From: Bacteroidales bacterium UBA1035 | GTDB lineage: Bacteria > Bacteroidota > Bacteroidia > Bacteroidales > Dysgonomonadaceae | NCBI GenBank assembly: GCA_002316835.1 | Contig: DCEG01000070.1 | Coordinates: forward strand, 2,495-31,248 | Length of the DNA: 28,754 bases | Direction: 5' to 3' | Part shown: in pieces, positions 1 to 7,488 of the stretch | How the letters are laid out: every line of letters starts with the position of its first letter | Position numbering within the stretch: position 1 is the first letter of the stretch | Notes under the pieces: generated by a model | Databases searched by the model: none | What the model was told of the DNA's origin: nothing | Seen by the model: only the letters and a program-made list of their open reading frames with translations | Made by a program: the position numbers and the translations under genes

Positions 1-331
1 TTCTTTTGATCTTGATGACAGAAATTGTTAATGATTTTAATCATGGATATGCAAAATTTGATTGTTTTTTTAAAATTCTTTACTTAACAGTGGTCATGGA
101 GTATTGAGAATGCAGATAAAATATGACAGTTGTCTTTGAAAAACTTTTTACTTTGTTTTATTACATATAAGTTAAAATGAATTATTGATGCGATTCTTGT
201 AGAGAATCAATCCGTCGCATCTTTTCAACAAATCTCAGAAAATTTGAACAGACAAATCTTTTCAAAACAGATAATTTTGTATATTTGCTAAATTATATCA
301 AAACATAAAATATTAAATAAATTCACGCCCT
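1..331. other. non-coding stretch upstream of dnaN
   Basis: No convincing gene is visible here. The stretch is AT-rich. It holds an imperfect hairpin (GATGC at 187-191 with GCATC at 217-221, and an inner ATTCT/AGAAT pair) followed by a short T run, which could end an upstream + strand transcript. It also holds a -7 promoter element at 280-287. I looked for clustered DnaA boxes, as might be expected near dnaN, and saw none. Confidence 0.6.
280..287 (+). promoter_or_regulatory. probable -7 element for dnaN
   Basis: TATATTTG matches the Bacteroidota -7 consensus TAnnTTTG. It lies 44 nt before the dnaN start codon. I do not see a clean TTTG -33 element at 19-21 nt upstream, so this is a moderate call. 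Confidence 0.45.
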
Positions 332-1456
332 ATGAAATTTGTAGTATCAAGTGCCACATTGTTGAGCCATCTGCAAGCAATCAGCAGAGTTATCAATTCA
401 AAAAATACGTTACCCATTTTGGATTGTTTTCTTCTGGAATTGGACGGAAATGTGTTAACCATTACAGCCGCCGATAACGAGACACGATTGGAAACCAAAG
501 TGGAAGTAAACAGCTCGGAAGGAACAGGCAGTTTGGCTATCAACTCTAAAAACCTGCTGGATCCGCTGAGAGAGTTACCTGATCAACCGCTAACTTTTGA
601 TGTGAATGATGAAACGCTGGAAGTTTACATCTATTACCACAACGGGAAATACAATTTTGTTGGCTTGAAAGGTGATGAATATCCGAAACCAAAGGAATTG
701 AAGGAGTCGGCTATCGGACTCAATATAGCAGCTGACACACTTTTCAATGGAATTAACAGAACGGTTTTCGCTACCGCCGACGACGAACTTCGTCCGGTGA
801 TGAACGGTATTTACTTTGATATTACCACCGATGATCTTACTTTTGTGGCATCCGACGGACATAAACTTGTTCGTGTCATCCACAAAGACGTAAAAGGAGA
901 TGGACGTTCATCGTTTATTCTTCCGAAAAAACCGGCTAATCTGCTAAAATCGCTCCTTCCGAAGGAAAGTGGAACGGTGGAGATAAAGTTCGATGAGAAC
1001 AACGCGTATATTACGATGTCGAATTTTGTGATGATCTGTCGTTTTGTGGAAGGGCGTTATCCAAACTACAACTCAGTAATTCCCCAAAATAATCCCAACA
1101 ATGTTACGCTAGACAGGCTTACCTTACTGAATGCTCTGAAACGCGTCAGCGTATTTTCCAATCCGGCAAGCAGTTTGGTGAAACTACAAATGTCGGAGGA
1201 GAAGATTGTTGTTTCGGCTCAGGATATCGATTTTCTTACTTCCGCAGAAGAAATTATTCCTTGTCAATATAATGGAAATGTGATGAACATCGGATTTAAA
1301 GCTGTTTTCCTGATTGATATTCTGAACAATATTCCAGCAACCGATGTGAAAATTGAACTTTCCGATCCTTCACGTGCCGGAATCATTCTTCCTGCCGAAA
1401 ATGAAGAAAATGAAGATATGCTCACGTTGCTGATGCCGATGATGTTAAATGACTAA
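332..1456 (+). CDS. dnaN: DNA polymerase III beta subunit (sliding clamp)
   Basis: This encodes the ring-shaped processivity factor that holds DNA polymerase III and repair enzymes on DNA. The 374-residue product begins MKFVVSSATLLSHLQAISRV and ends in PAENEENEDMLTLLMPMMLN-D, the typical clamp C-terminus. The length fits a complete three-domain clamp. The central motif KYNFVGLKGDEYP and the phrase ATADDELRPVMNGIYFD (around residues 147-163) are family signatures. The start ATG is preceded by an AT-rich leader with a -7 element at 280-287. An exonuclease gene follows 85 nt downstream with a palindromic repeat between them, so the two could still share a transcript. Confidence 0.97.
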   Translation: MKFVVSSATLLSHLQAISRVINSKNTLPILDCFLLELDGNVLTITAADNETRLETKVEVNSSEGTGSLAINSKNLLDPLRELPDQPLTFDVNDETLEVYIYYHNGKYNFVGLKGDEYPKPKELKESAIGLNIAADTLFNGINRTVFATADDELRPVMNGIYFDITTDDLTFVASDGHKLVRVIHKDVKGDGRSSFILPKKPANLLKSLLPKESGTVEIKFDENNAYITMSNFVMICRFVEGRYPNYNSVIPQNNPNNVTLDRLTLLNALKRVSVFSNPASSLVKLQMSEEKIVVSAQDIDFLTSAEEIIPCQYNGNVMNIGFKAVFLIDILNNIPATDVKIELSDPSRAGIILPAENEENEDMLTLLMPMMLND

Positions 1457-1484
1457 AATGTTAGATGTCGGATGATGGATGTCT

Positions 1485-1504
1485 CCTGCCTGTCGGCAGA
1501 CAGG
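1485..1504. repeat. short palindromic repeat between dnaN and exonuclease gene
   Basis: A 20-bp imperfect palindrome of the form CCTGnCTG-TCGG-CAGnCAGG (one mismatched pair) is flanked on both sides by the same 8-mer GGATGTCT (1477-1484 and 1504-1511). It resembles short palindromes I recall being scattered between genes in Bacteroidota genomes. As RNA it would form an 8-position hairpin, but no T run follows, so it is not a standard terminator. Confidence 0.55.
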
Positions 1505-1541
1505 GATGTCTTTCATCTGAAATCTGATAACCCAAATAAAT

Positions 1542-2312
1542 ATGCAATTAAACCTCAAAAATCCGTTGGTTTTCTTTGACCTTGAAACCACCGGAATAAA
1601 TATTACTAAAGATAGAATTGTCGAAATTTCATTACTGAAAGTTCATCCCAACGGAAAAGAAGAGATAAAATCAAGAAAGATAAATCCTGAAATGCCTATT
1701 CCGCCGCAGGCGACTGCCATTCACGGAATTACCGATGAGGACGTGAAAGATTGTCCTACGTTCAAGCAGGTTGCAAAATCGTTGGCCGATATGCTGGAAG
1801 GCTGTGATATAGCAGGTTTTAACTCCAGCCGCTTTGATGTGCCGATGCTTTCGGAGGAATTTCTTAGAGCCGGAGTGGATTTCGATATGAGCAAACGTAA
1901 ATTTGTTGATGTTCAGATCATTTTTCATAAGAAAGAACAACGTACGTTAGAAGCAGCATACAAATTTTATTGTGATAAGGAACTGGAAAATGCGCATTCT
2001 GCTGAAGCAGATACCATTGCAACCTATGAGGTGTTGAAATCGCAACTCGATAGATATCCCGATTTGGAAAATGATATCGCGTTTCTTTCCAAAGAATACT
2101 CCAGTTTTAACAATAATGTGGATTTTGCCGGACGACTTATTTTCGATGAAAATGGAATTGAGGTGTTCAATTTCGGTAAACACAAAGGTAAATCGGTAGC
2201 ACAGGTTCTACGTAATGAACCCAGTTATTATTCGTGGATGATGGATGGTGATTTTCCATTGAATACCAAACAAATGCTTACAAAAATTAGGCTTCGTGAA
2301 ATGAATAATTAA
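1542..2312 (+). CDS. 3'-5' exonuclease, DEDDh family (Pol III epsilon-like)
   Basis: Predicted 3'-5' exonuclease of the DnaQ/RNase T superfamily, 256 residues. Exo I is FFDLETTG (11-18; metal ligands D13 and E15). Exo II is the FNSSRFDVPML segment (D99). Exo III is AHSAEADT (H152, D157), which makes it a DEDDh enzyme. After about residue 195 there is a small extra domain containing FGKHKGKSVAQVL, like the C-terminal domain of ExoX-type exonucleases. It is therefore probably a repair or proofreading nuclease rather than a bare epsilon subunit. It sits next to dnaN, and the following gene starts 10 nt after its stop. Confidence 0.9.
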   Translation: MQLNLKNPLVFFDLETTGINITKDRIVEISLLKVHPNGKEEIKSRKINPEMPIPPQATAIHGITDEDVKDCPTFKQVAKSLADMLEGCDIAGFNSSRFDVPMLSEEFLRAGVDFDMSKRKFVDVQIIFHKKEQRTLEAAYKFYCDKELENAHSAEADTIATYEVLKSQLDRYPDLENDIAFLSKEYSSFNNNVDFAGRLIFDENGIEVFNFGKHKGKSVAQVLRNEPSYYSWMMDGDFPLNTKQMLTKIRLREMNN

Positions 2313-2322
2313 GGTGGTATTT

Positions 2323-3000
2323 ATGAAATATTTTCGATGGATTCTGTTGTTTTCAATACCTTTTCTGATCACATTTTGTGGGAAAGGGAAAGCCGAAACC
2401 GTTGAAGTGGCAAAAGATGCACTCGGAATTCCATTGGAACGAAAACAACGGTTTTCAGGAAACTACAACCGGGAGTTCAACGATTTGCAGGACGCACACC
2501 TGTCAGCCGCTATTGCTAATGGAATTTCACCCATGTCGCTACGCGATGATACGCTGAAATTAAAAAAAGAATTAGTACGCCTTCCTGACGAATTGGAGCT
2601 TTATAAAATGTACGATCTAACGCACTCCATTCCCTTTTTAGTTCCTTCTGCCGCACAACTCTTCATCGATATTACACACAACTTTCGTGATTCGCTGTAC
2701 AGCAAAGATTTGCCACTTTACCGACTATATCTGACCAGTGTGCTTCGTACCGACGATGATCTTTCTACATTGACAAAGAGAAACATTAACGCCAGTGAAA
2801 ATTCCACACACCGCTACGGAACCACTTTCGATATATCCTGGAAACGGTTCGAGCAGGTCATTTCTGATTCTACACATCAGGTACCACCTGAGCGGTTAAA
2901 ACTGGTACTGGCACAAGTGCTTTTCGATCTAAAAAGACAGGAGCGATGTTACGTGAAACATGAGCGAAAACAGGCATGTTTTCACATTACAGTCAGGTGA
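2323..3000 (+). CDS. DUF5715-type exported protein with D,D-peptidase-like motif
   Basis: A 225-residue exported protein that I assign to DUF5715 from memory. I chose ATG 2323 rather than GTG 2314 because AAGGTGG (2311-2317) lies 5 nt upstream as a ribosome binding site, and because MKYFRWILLFSIPFLITFC then forms a signal peptide. C19 could be lipidated, though F18 is unusual at -1. The segment STHRYGTTFD (161-170) has the spacing SxHxxGxxxD of zinc D,D-peptidases of the M15 type. YLTSVLRT (136-143) could correspond to their substrate-arginine strand, and ACFHITV near the C-terminus (H221) to the last zinc ligand. A role in cell-wall peptide trimming is inference. It follows the exonuclease gene closely. 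Confidence 0.72.
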   Translation: MKYFRWILLFSIPFLITFCGKGKAETVEVAKDALGIPLERKQRFSGNYNREFNDLQDAHLSAAIANGISPMSLRDDTLKLKKELVRLPDELELYKMYDLTHSIPFLVPSAAQLFIDITHNFRDSLYSKDLPLYRLYLTSVLRTDDDLSTLTKRNINASENSTHRYGTTFDISWKRFEQVISDSTHQVPPERLKLVLAQVLFDLKRQERCYVKHERKQACFHITVR

Positions 3001-3038
3001 TAGAGGCAAATTTACCGTAATCTTTTAATAATTCAATT

Positions 3039-3860
3039 ATGAAAAATGCATTTTTATTATTGTTGTTAGGTTTTGGATTGTTGATGACCGGCTGCTCCAC
3101 GTACTATTTTTCGACGGTTGAATCGTATCATAATCGTCTCCCTTCCACCGAAAACGGGTACTTCTCAACAACAAAAAACAATATCGTGGTTACATATTCA
3201 TTTAGAGAATATGGCGGCAAGGTTAATTACGAAGTTTACAATATGAGTGATGATCCCATCTTTATCGATCTGGATAAATCTACTTTAATTGCTGAGGATT
3301 ATGCCATCCACCAGTTACAAAGCGTTTCAGATCCGGTTGAATCGGAAAAGGTGTTCGAAGCAATTGCGCAAAATTTATCTTCTGATACGACTGTTACTTC
3401 GGCAGTAAATTTGTTTAAACAACTCTCGCAATCACAAAGCAAGTTATTCGTTCCACCTAATTCAAGGACGAACTTTTCTCCGGTTTCGTTGTACGACCTT
3501 TATGATATGCGTTTGCCCAAACAGGTATATGACCAGGTAAGGGTAGGAGAAGGTCATGTTCGAGGAGTTTATTTTACCCCTGTTAATTCACCGCTCATAT
3601 TTCGCACATATCTTACTGTAGTCAATGGCAAAGATCAATCGGAAACGGTTTTTGAAGATATCTTTTACGTGTCCCGTGCTTATAAAGCAAGTTCTTCTGA
3701 CATTTTGATGGGATATGTTAAGCAGCGGGGTGATATGTACTATTTCTTTGAATCTAACGAAACAGCCAAATTATTGGGCTGGACAGTAGTTGGGATAGCA
3801 GCAATAGCCGGAGCTGCTGCACTGGCAGGAGATCAAGTTGTAGAAGAAATTTCTTATTGA
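3039..3860 (+). CDS. hypothetical lipoprotein
   Basis: I do not recognise the family. The 273-residue product starts with a signal peptide and lipobox (MKNAFLLLLLGFGLLMTGC; C19), so it should be anchored in the cell envelope. The middle looks beta-rich, with patterns such as NNIVVTYSFREYGGKVNYEVYN and DDPIFIDLDKS that suggest an immunoglobulin-like or C2-like domain for extracellular structure. A C-terminal hydrophobic, Gly/Ala-rich stretch of about 20 residues (roughly 247-265, from LLGWTVVG to ALAG) could be a second membrane segment. This is unusual for a lipoprotein. truA starts 7 nt after its stop, so the two are probably co-transcribed. Confidence 0.75.
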   Translation: MKNAFLLLLLGFGLLMTGCSTYYFSTVESYHNRLPSTENGYFSTTKNNIVVTYSFREYGGKVNYEVYNMSDDPIFIDLDKSTLIAEDYAIHQLQSVSDPVESEKVFEAIAQNLSSDTTVTSAVNLFKQLSQSQSKLFVPPNSRTNFSPVSLYDLYDMRLPKQVYDQVRVGEGHVRGVYFTPVNSPLIFRTYLTVVNGKDQSETVFEDIFYVSRAYKASSSDILMGYVKQRGDMYYFFESNETAKLLGWTVVGIAAIAGAAALAGDQVVEEISY

Positions 3861-3867
3861 TGGATTT

Positions 3868-4620
3868 ATGAAGCGTTTTTTTATCACACTTTCGTACAAC
3901 GGAAAAAACTACGTGGGTTGGCAAATGCAGCCTAACGGAGTGAGCATTCAACAGGTTTTGCAGGATGCTCTATCGACTATTTTGCGTGAGCAAATTGAAG
4001 TGGTGGGGGCGGGCAGGACCGATGCCGGAGTTCATGCAAGGAAAATGGTGGCGCATTTTGATTTTTCGGGAGAAAGATTTGATGAGAAAGATTTGGTGAG
4101 AAACCTTAATAGTTTCTTGTCAAGGGATATTGCCGTTCACGAAATCCGGGAAGTAAAACCCGATGCCCACGCCCGGTTTTCAGCCACTTCAAGAACTTAT
4201 AAATATTATCTCACTACGGAAAAAGACCCGTTTTTACACGATTTCAGCTATCAGGTGTTTTTTCAGCCCGATATTAATATCATGAATGCCTTGTGCGAAG
4301 TGCTGAAAGAATACGAAGATTTTACCAGTTTCAGCAAACTGCACACCGATGTGAAAACCAACAACTGCCGCATAAGCGAAGCTTATTGGAAACAAGAAAG
4401 CAACACATGTTTTGTTTTTACCATAACTGCCGACCGTTTTCTTCGGAATATGGTTCGTGCCATTGTAGGAACTCTCCTGGAGGCCGGACGTGGAAAATTG
4501 GATGAGCGTGGCCTTCGGCGAATTATCGAAGCAAAGAACCGCTCCGTTGCAGGAGATTCCGCTCCAGGACATGCCCTTTTCCTGCACGATGTAACCTATC
4601 CCAATGATACTTGGTTGTAG
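3868..4620 (+). CDS. truA: tRNA pseudouridine(38-40) synthase
   Basis: TruA converts uridines at positions 38-40 of the tRNA anticodon arm to pseudouridine. The 250-residue protein has the family motif GAGRTDAGVHA (47-57) with catalytic D52, the N-terminal start YNGKNYVGWQ, and the C-terminal FLRNMVRAIVGTLLEAGRG core. Length is normal for the family. It starts 7 nt after the lipoprotein gene. Its stop codon TAG lies at the left edge of a perfect inverted repeat (4619-4642), so the last codons abut a palindromic element. Confidence 0.96.
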   Translation: MKRFFITLSYNGKNYVGWQMQPNGVSIQQVLQDALSTILREQIEVVGAGRTDAGVHARKMVAHFDFSGERFDEKDLVRNLNSFLSRDIAVHEIREVKPDAHARFSATSRTYKYYLTTEKDPFLHDFSYQVFFQPDINIMNALCEVLKEYEDFTSFSKLHTDVKTNNCRISEAYWKQESNTCFVFTITADRFLRNMVRAIVGTLLEAGRGKLDERGLRRIIEAKNRSVAGDSAPGHALFLHDVTYPNDTWL

Positions 4621-4642
4621 AGACGGTGCGTGCACCGTCTCT
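4619..4642. repeat. perfect palindromic repeat at the truA 3' end
   Basis: AGAGACGGTGC (4619-4629) and GCACCGTCTCT (4632-4642) are perfect 11-bp inverted arms separated by GT. With the preceding TTGT the whole resembles the TTGTAGAGACG...CGTCTC repeats that I recall as common between Bacteroidota genes. It would form a very stable RNA hairpin right after truA. There is no T run, so it is not a textbook terminator. Confidence 0.7.
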
Positions 4643-4705
4643 GAGTCTCATTAGCTGTTTACTGACGGTGTGACTTGAAGTCGTTTCTCAAAAAGATTTT
4701 TTTCT

Positions 4706-4713
4706 TACCTTTG
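4706..4713 (+). promoter_or_regulatory. -7 element for trhO
   Basis: TACCTTTG matches TAnnTTTG. It lies downstream of the earliest in-frame ATG (4675) and upstream of ATG 4759. A transcript from here would begin near 4720 and could only use the 4759 start. The -33 region is not a clear TTTG. Confidence 0.5.
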
Positions 4714-4743
4714 CCCCAATTATACTATTTCATTCATTATTTA

Positions 4744-4752
4744 AAAGGGAGG
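4744..4752 (+). promoter_or_regulatory. strong ribosome binding site deciding the trhO start
   Basis: AAAGGGAGG lies 6 nt before ATG 4759. Such a strong Shine-Dalgarno site is unusual next to the other genes here, most of which have AT-rich leaders. It supports 4759 as the start rather than 4675. Confidence 0.7.
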
Positions 4753-4758
4753 TTCACC

Positions 4759-5811
4759 ATGCAAGTGTTACACAACCGAATATCTAATGAGGAATTAAAG
4801 GCACGCATGTTGGCTGAAACAGAGCGACGTGTCACTATTTCTCTATACAAATATTTCACAATAGATAATCCACAGGAATTTCGCGACGAAGTGTACGTGA
4901 AATTCAATCAACTCCGTGTTTTCGGAAGAATTTACATTGCTCACGAAGGCATCAATGCACAAATAAGCGTGCCCGAGAGTAATTTTGAATCTTTCAAGGA
5001 AACGTTGTACAATCTGGCGCCCGAACTTAACGGACTTCGTTTGAATATTGCCATCGATGACGATAGTAAATCGTTTTGGGTACTGCGGTGTAAAGTCCGT
5101 TCTAAAATAGTTGCCGACGGCATTACGGATTCAGGGTTCAACCCGTCAAACATCGGCAAGTACCTGAAGGCCGATGAAGTCAATGAGATGATTGGCCGTG
5201 ATGACACCATTTTCGTAGATATGCGCAATCATTACGAGTACGAAGTGGGGCATTTTGAAAATGCACTGGAAGTGCCTTCCGATACTTTTCGCGAACAATT
5301 ACCCATGGCCGCAGAAATGCTGAAGGATAAAAAAGATAAAAATATCGTAATGTACTGCACCGGAGGCATTCGGTGTGAAAAAGCCAGCGCGTATTTGCGT
5401 TATAACGGCTTCCCGAATGTTTATCACGTAGAAGGAGGCGTTATTGAATATACACGCAAGGCCAAAGAGCAAAATCTGCCGTTGAAGTTTATCGGAAAAA
5501 ACTTCGTGTTTGATGAACGTTTAGGTGAACGAATTACCGATGACGTTATTGCACAATGTCATCAATGCGGAAAGCCTTGTGATAATCATACCAACTGCAA
5601 CAACGATGGTTGTCATTTGCTGTTTATTCAGTGCGATGAATGTAAAGCCAGGTACGACGGTTGCTGTAGTGACGAATGTTCGGAAGAATTTCACTTACCT
5701 CTTGAAGAACAACGTGTCCGTCGCGCGGGAAGAGAAAACGGTACAATGATTTTTAATAAATCGAAAGATCATCTGTTACGAAAGGTTTCTCCAAGTAGCA
5801 GCTGTTTCTGA
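4759..5811 (+). CDS. trhO: tRNA uridine(34) hydroxylase, rhodanese domain
   Basis: TrhO (YceA family) uses oxygen to hydroxylate U34 of tRNA to 5-hydroxyuridine. In the 350-residue form the protein has an N-terminal acylphosphatase-like domain (including GRIYIAHEGINAQ) and a rhodanese domain with active-site loop CTGGIRCEKAS (C200). It ends in a Cys-rich tail containing several CxxC pairs (CHQC, CDEC) that looks metal-binding. The start at 4759 is chosen because of the ribosome binding site at 4744-4752 and the -7 element at 4706. The reading frame is open back to 4675, but those extra 28 residues lie over the promoter. It is convergent with the nfn genes. Confidence 0.93.
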   Translation: MQVLHNRISNEELKARMLAETERRVTISLYKYFTIDNPQEFRDEVYVKFNQLRVFGRIYIAHEGINAQISVPESNFESFKETLYNLAPELNGLRLNIAIDDDSKSFWVLRCKVRSKIVADGITDSGFNPSNIGKYLKADEVNEMIGRDDTIFVDMRNHYEYEVGHFENALEVPSDTFREQLPMAAEMLKDKKDKNIVMYCTGGIRCEKASAYLRYNGFPNVYHVEGGVIEYTRKAKEQNLPLKFIGKNFVFDERLGERITDDVIAQCHQCGKPCDNHTNCNNDGCHLLFIQCDECKARYDGCCSDECSEEFHLPLEEQRVRRAGRENGTMIFNKSKDHLLRKVSPSSSCF

Positions 5812-5943
5812 AGTAGCTTTTTACTTTGGTTAAGCACATACAGTTCCAATTTGTCACTTGAAAGTGTACCTGACTTTATGAAAGTTTGCCGCCATATAAA
5901 TAAGAGGTAGAATATGAGGGCTTATTAGATAAAGCACCAATTA

Positions 5944-7416
5944 TTATTCCCCCTTCATTGACTCATGCATCGCTTTGGCAGCTTTTCTTCCATCTCCCAT
6001 AGCAAGAATTACGGTCGCACCACCCCTAACGATATCGCCACCGGCAAAAATGGTTTCGTCAGCGGTTTGCATGGTGTCAGCATTCACTACAACGGTTCCC
6101 CATGATGTGATTTCCAATCCTGTAAAAGTAGATGGGATCAATGGATTAGGTGATACACCCACACTTACGATAACTTCGTCAACATCTATCCAGACTGTAT
6201 CTCCTTCAATTACAACGGGTTTTCTCCTGCCGGAAGAATCGGGTTCGCCTAATTTCATCCGTTGCAGCAACATACGCTGAACGCGACCACGCTCATCCCC
6301 CTCGTACCGAATGGGATTATGAAGCGTTAGAAAGTCTATGCCTTCTTCTTTGGCGTGCTTCACTTCTTCAACACGTGCCGGCATCTCTTCTTCCGAACGG
6401 CGATAAACGATCATTGCTTTTTCGGCTCCTAACCGACGAGCTGTTCGTACGGCGTCCATGGCAGTGTTTCCACCACCGATAACAGCCACACGTTTTCCCA
6501 TTTGCACAGGTGTATCGCTTTCGGGGTCAGCAGCCTGCATCAGGTTTACACGGGTGAGATATTCGTTACACGACATCACACCAATTAGATTTTCGCCCGG
6601 AATATTCATGAAATTCGGCAATCCGGCACCGCTTCCAATAAAAATACCCTGGTAGCCTTCGGCTTTGAGATCTTCCTGCGAAATAGTTTTTCCTATAATG
6701 CAATTGGTGATAAACTTAACGCCCATTTGTTTCAACACATCAATTTCAACATCCACAATATCGTTGGGAAGACGAAATTCGGGAATGCCGTATCGAAGAA
6801 CACCGCCAAGCTCGTGAAGTGCTTCGTAAACTGTAACATCGTAGCCCAGTTTGATCATATCGCCGGCAAAAGCTAATCCTGCCGGGCCCGAGCCCACTAC
6901 GGCAATTTTCATTCCGTTAGCGGAAGCAATTTCCGGGATAGAAATGTTTCCGCTTTCGCGTTCGAAGTCAGCAGCAAATCGCTCTAAATGGCCTATGGCC
7001 ACAGGTTCTTTTTTTAACTTCAAGGTGTAGAAACACTGGCTTTCGCACTGCCTTTCCTGTGGACAAACCCTGCCACAAACCGCAGGTAGGGCACTAGTCT
7101 CTTTCAATGCTTTAGCTGCTTCAAGAATTTCTCCGCGTTCAATATTCTTGATAAATTTAGGAATATTTATTTCAACCGGACAACCTGTGATACAGGTAGG
7201 ATTAACGCAATCGAGACAACGTTGAGCTTCTGCCTGCGCTTGTTCCATTGTAAGTCCCAAATTCACTTCGTCGTATGTGCGACTTCTGATTTTTGCGTCC
7301 ACCTCAGGCATTTTTACCCGGATCAGATCGGTTCTTTCTTTGTTTTTTATTGTTTTGCGCAGTTCTTCGCGCCATAATTGTGCTCTTTCAGCTTGCAAAT
7401 ATTCTTGTGTAGGCAT
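5944..7416 (-). CDS. NfnB/GltD-like NADPH oxidoreductase, Fe-S and FAD subunit
   Basis: Flavoprotein of the glutamate-synthase small-subunit family, 490 residues. Residues 67-79 (CLDCVNPTCITGC) and 114-128 (CGRVCPQERQCESQC) give two four-cysteine sets for [4Fe-4S] clusters. FAD binding is at GSGPAG (175-180), and the second dinucleotide site contains GGGNTAMD. There is no glutamate synthase large subunit nearby. The gene directly upstream encodes an NfnA/PyrK-like partner, so the pair more likely forms NfnAB, which links NADH, ferredoxin and NADP+ by electron bifurcation. That assignment is inference; family tools often name this gene gltA or gltD. ATG 7416 is preferred because ATG 7455 lies in a hairpin. 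Confidence 0.88.
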   Translation of the reverse strand: MPTQEYLQAERAQLWREELRKTIKNKERTDLIRVKMPEVDAKIRSRTYDEVNLGLTMEQAQAEAQRCLDCVNPTCITGCPVEINIPKFIKNIERGEILEAAKALKETSALPAVCGRVCPQERQCESQCFYTLKLKKEPVAIGHLERFAADFERESGNISIPEIASANGMKIAVVGSGPAGLAFAGDMIKLGYDVTVYEALHELGGVLRYGIPEFRLPNDIVDVEIDVLKQMGVKFITNCIIGKTISQEDLKAEGYQGIFIGSGAGLPNFMNIPGENLIGVMSCNEYLTRVNLMQAADPESDTPVQMGKRVAVIGGGNTAMDAVRTARRLGAEKAMIVYRRSEEEMPARVEEVKHAKEEGIDFLTLHNPIRYEGDERGRVQRMLLQRMKLGEPDSSGRRKPVVIEGDTVWIDVDEVIVSVGVSPNPLIPSTFTGLEITSWGTVVVNADTMQTADETIFAGGDIVRGGATVILAMGDGRKAAKAMHESMKGE

Positions 7417-7438
7417 TTGTCTTTGTTTTTTATTATTG

Positions 7439-7485
7439 TTTAGACACACGGCCATGTGTCTAAATGCAGCCGCACTTCTCTGCGG
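7439..7485 (-). other. tandem hairpins between the two nfn genes
   Basis: Two stem-loops occupy the gap between the genes. TTTAGACACA (7439-7448) pairs perfectly with TGTGTCTAAA (7455-7464) over a 6-nt loop, and CCGCA (7470-7474) pairs with TGCGG (7481-7485). They follow the stop of the first gene. They could protect the upstream message or reduce translation from the ATG at 7455, which lies within the first hairpin. Confidence 0.6.
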
Positions 7486-7488
7486 AAT

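Noticed and set aside
1..331. Possible replication origin next to dnaN
   Set aside because: No clustered DnaA boxes and no dnaA gene; dnaN is often away from oriC in Bacteroidota.
4675..4758. 28-residue N-terminal extension of TrhO
   Set aside because: The extension covers the -7 element and precedes a strong ribosome binding site at 4744-4752.
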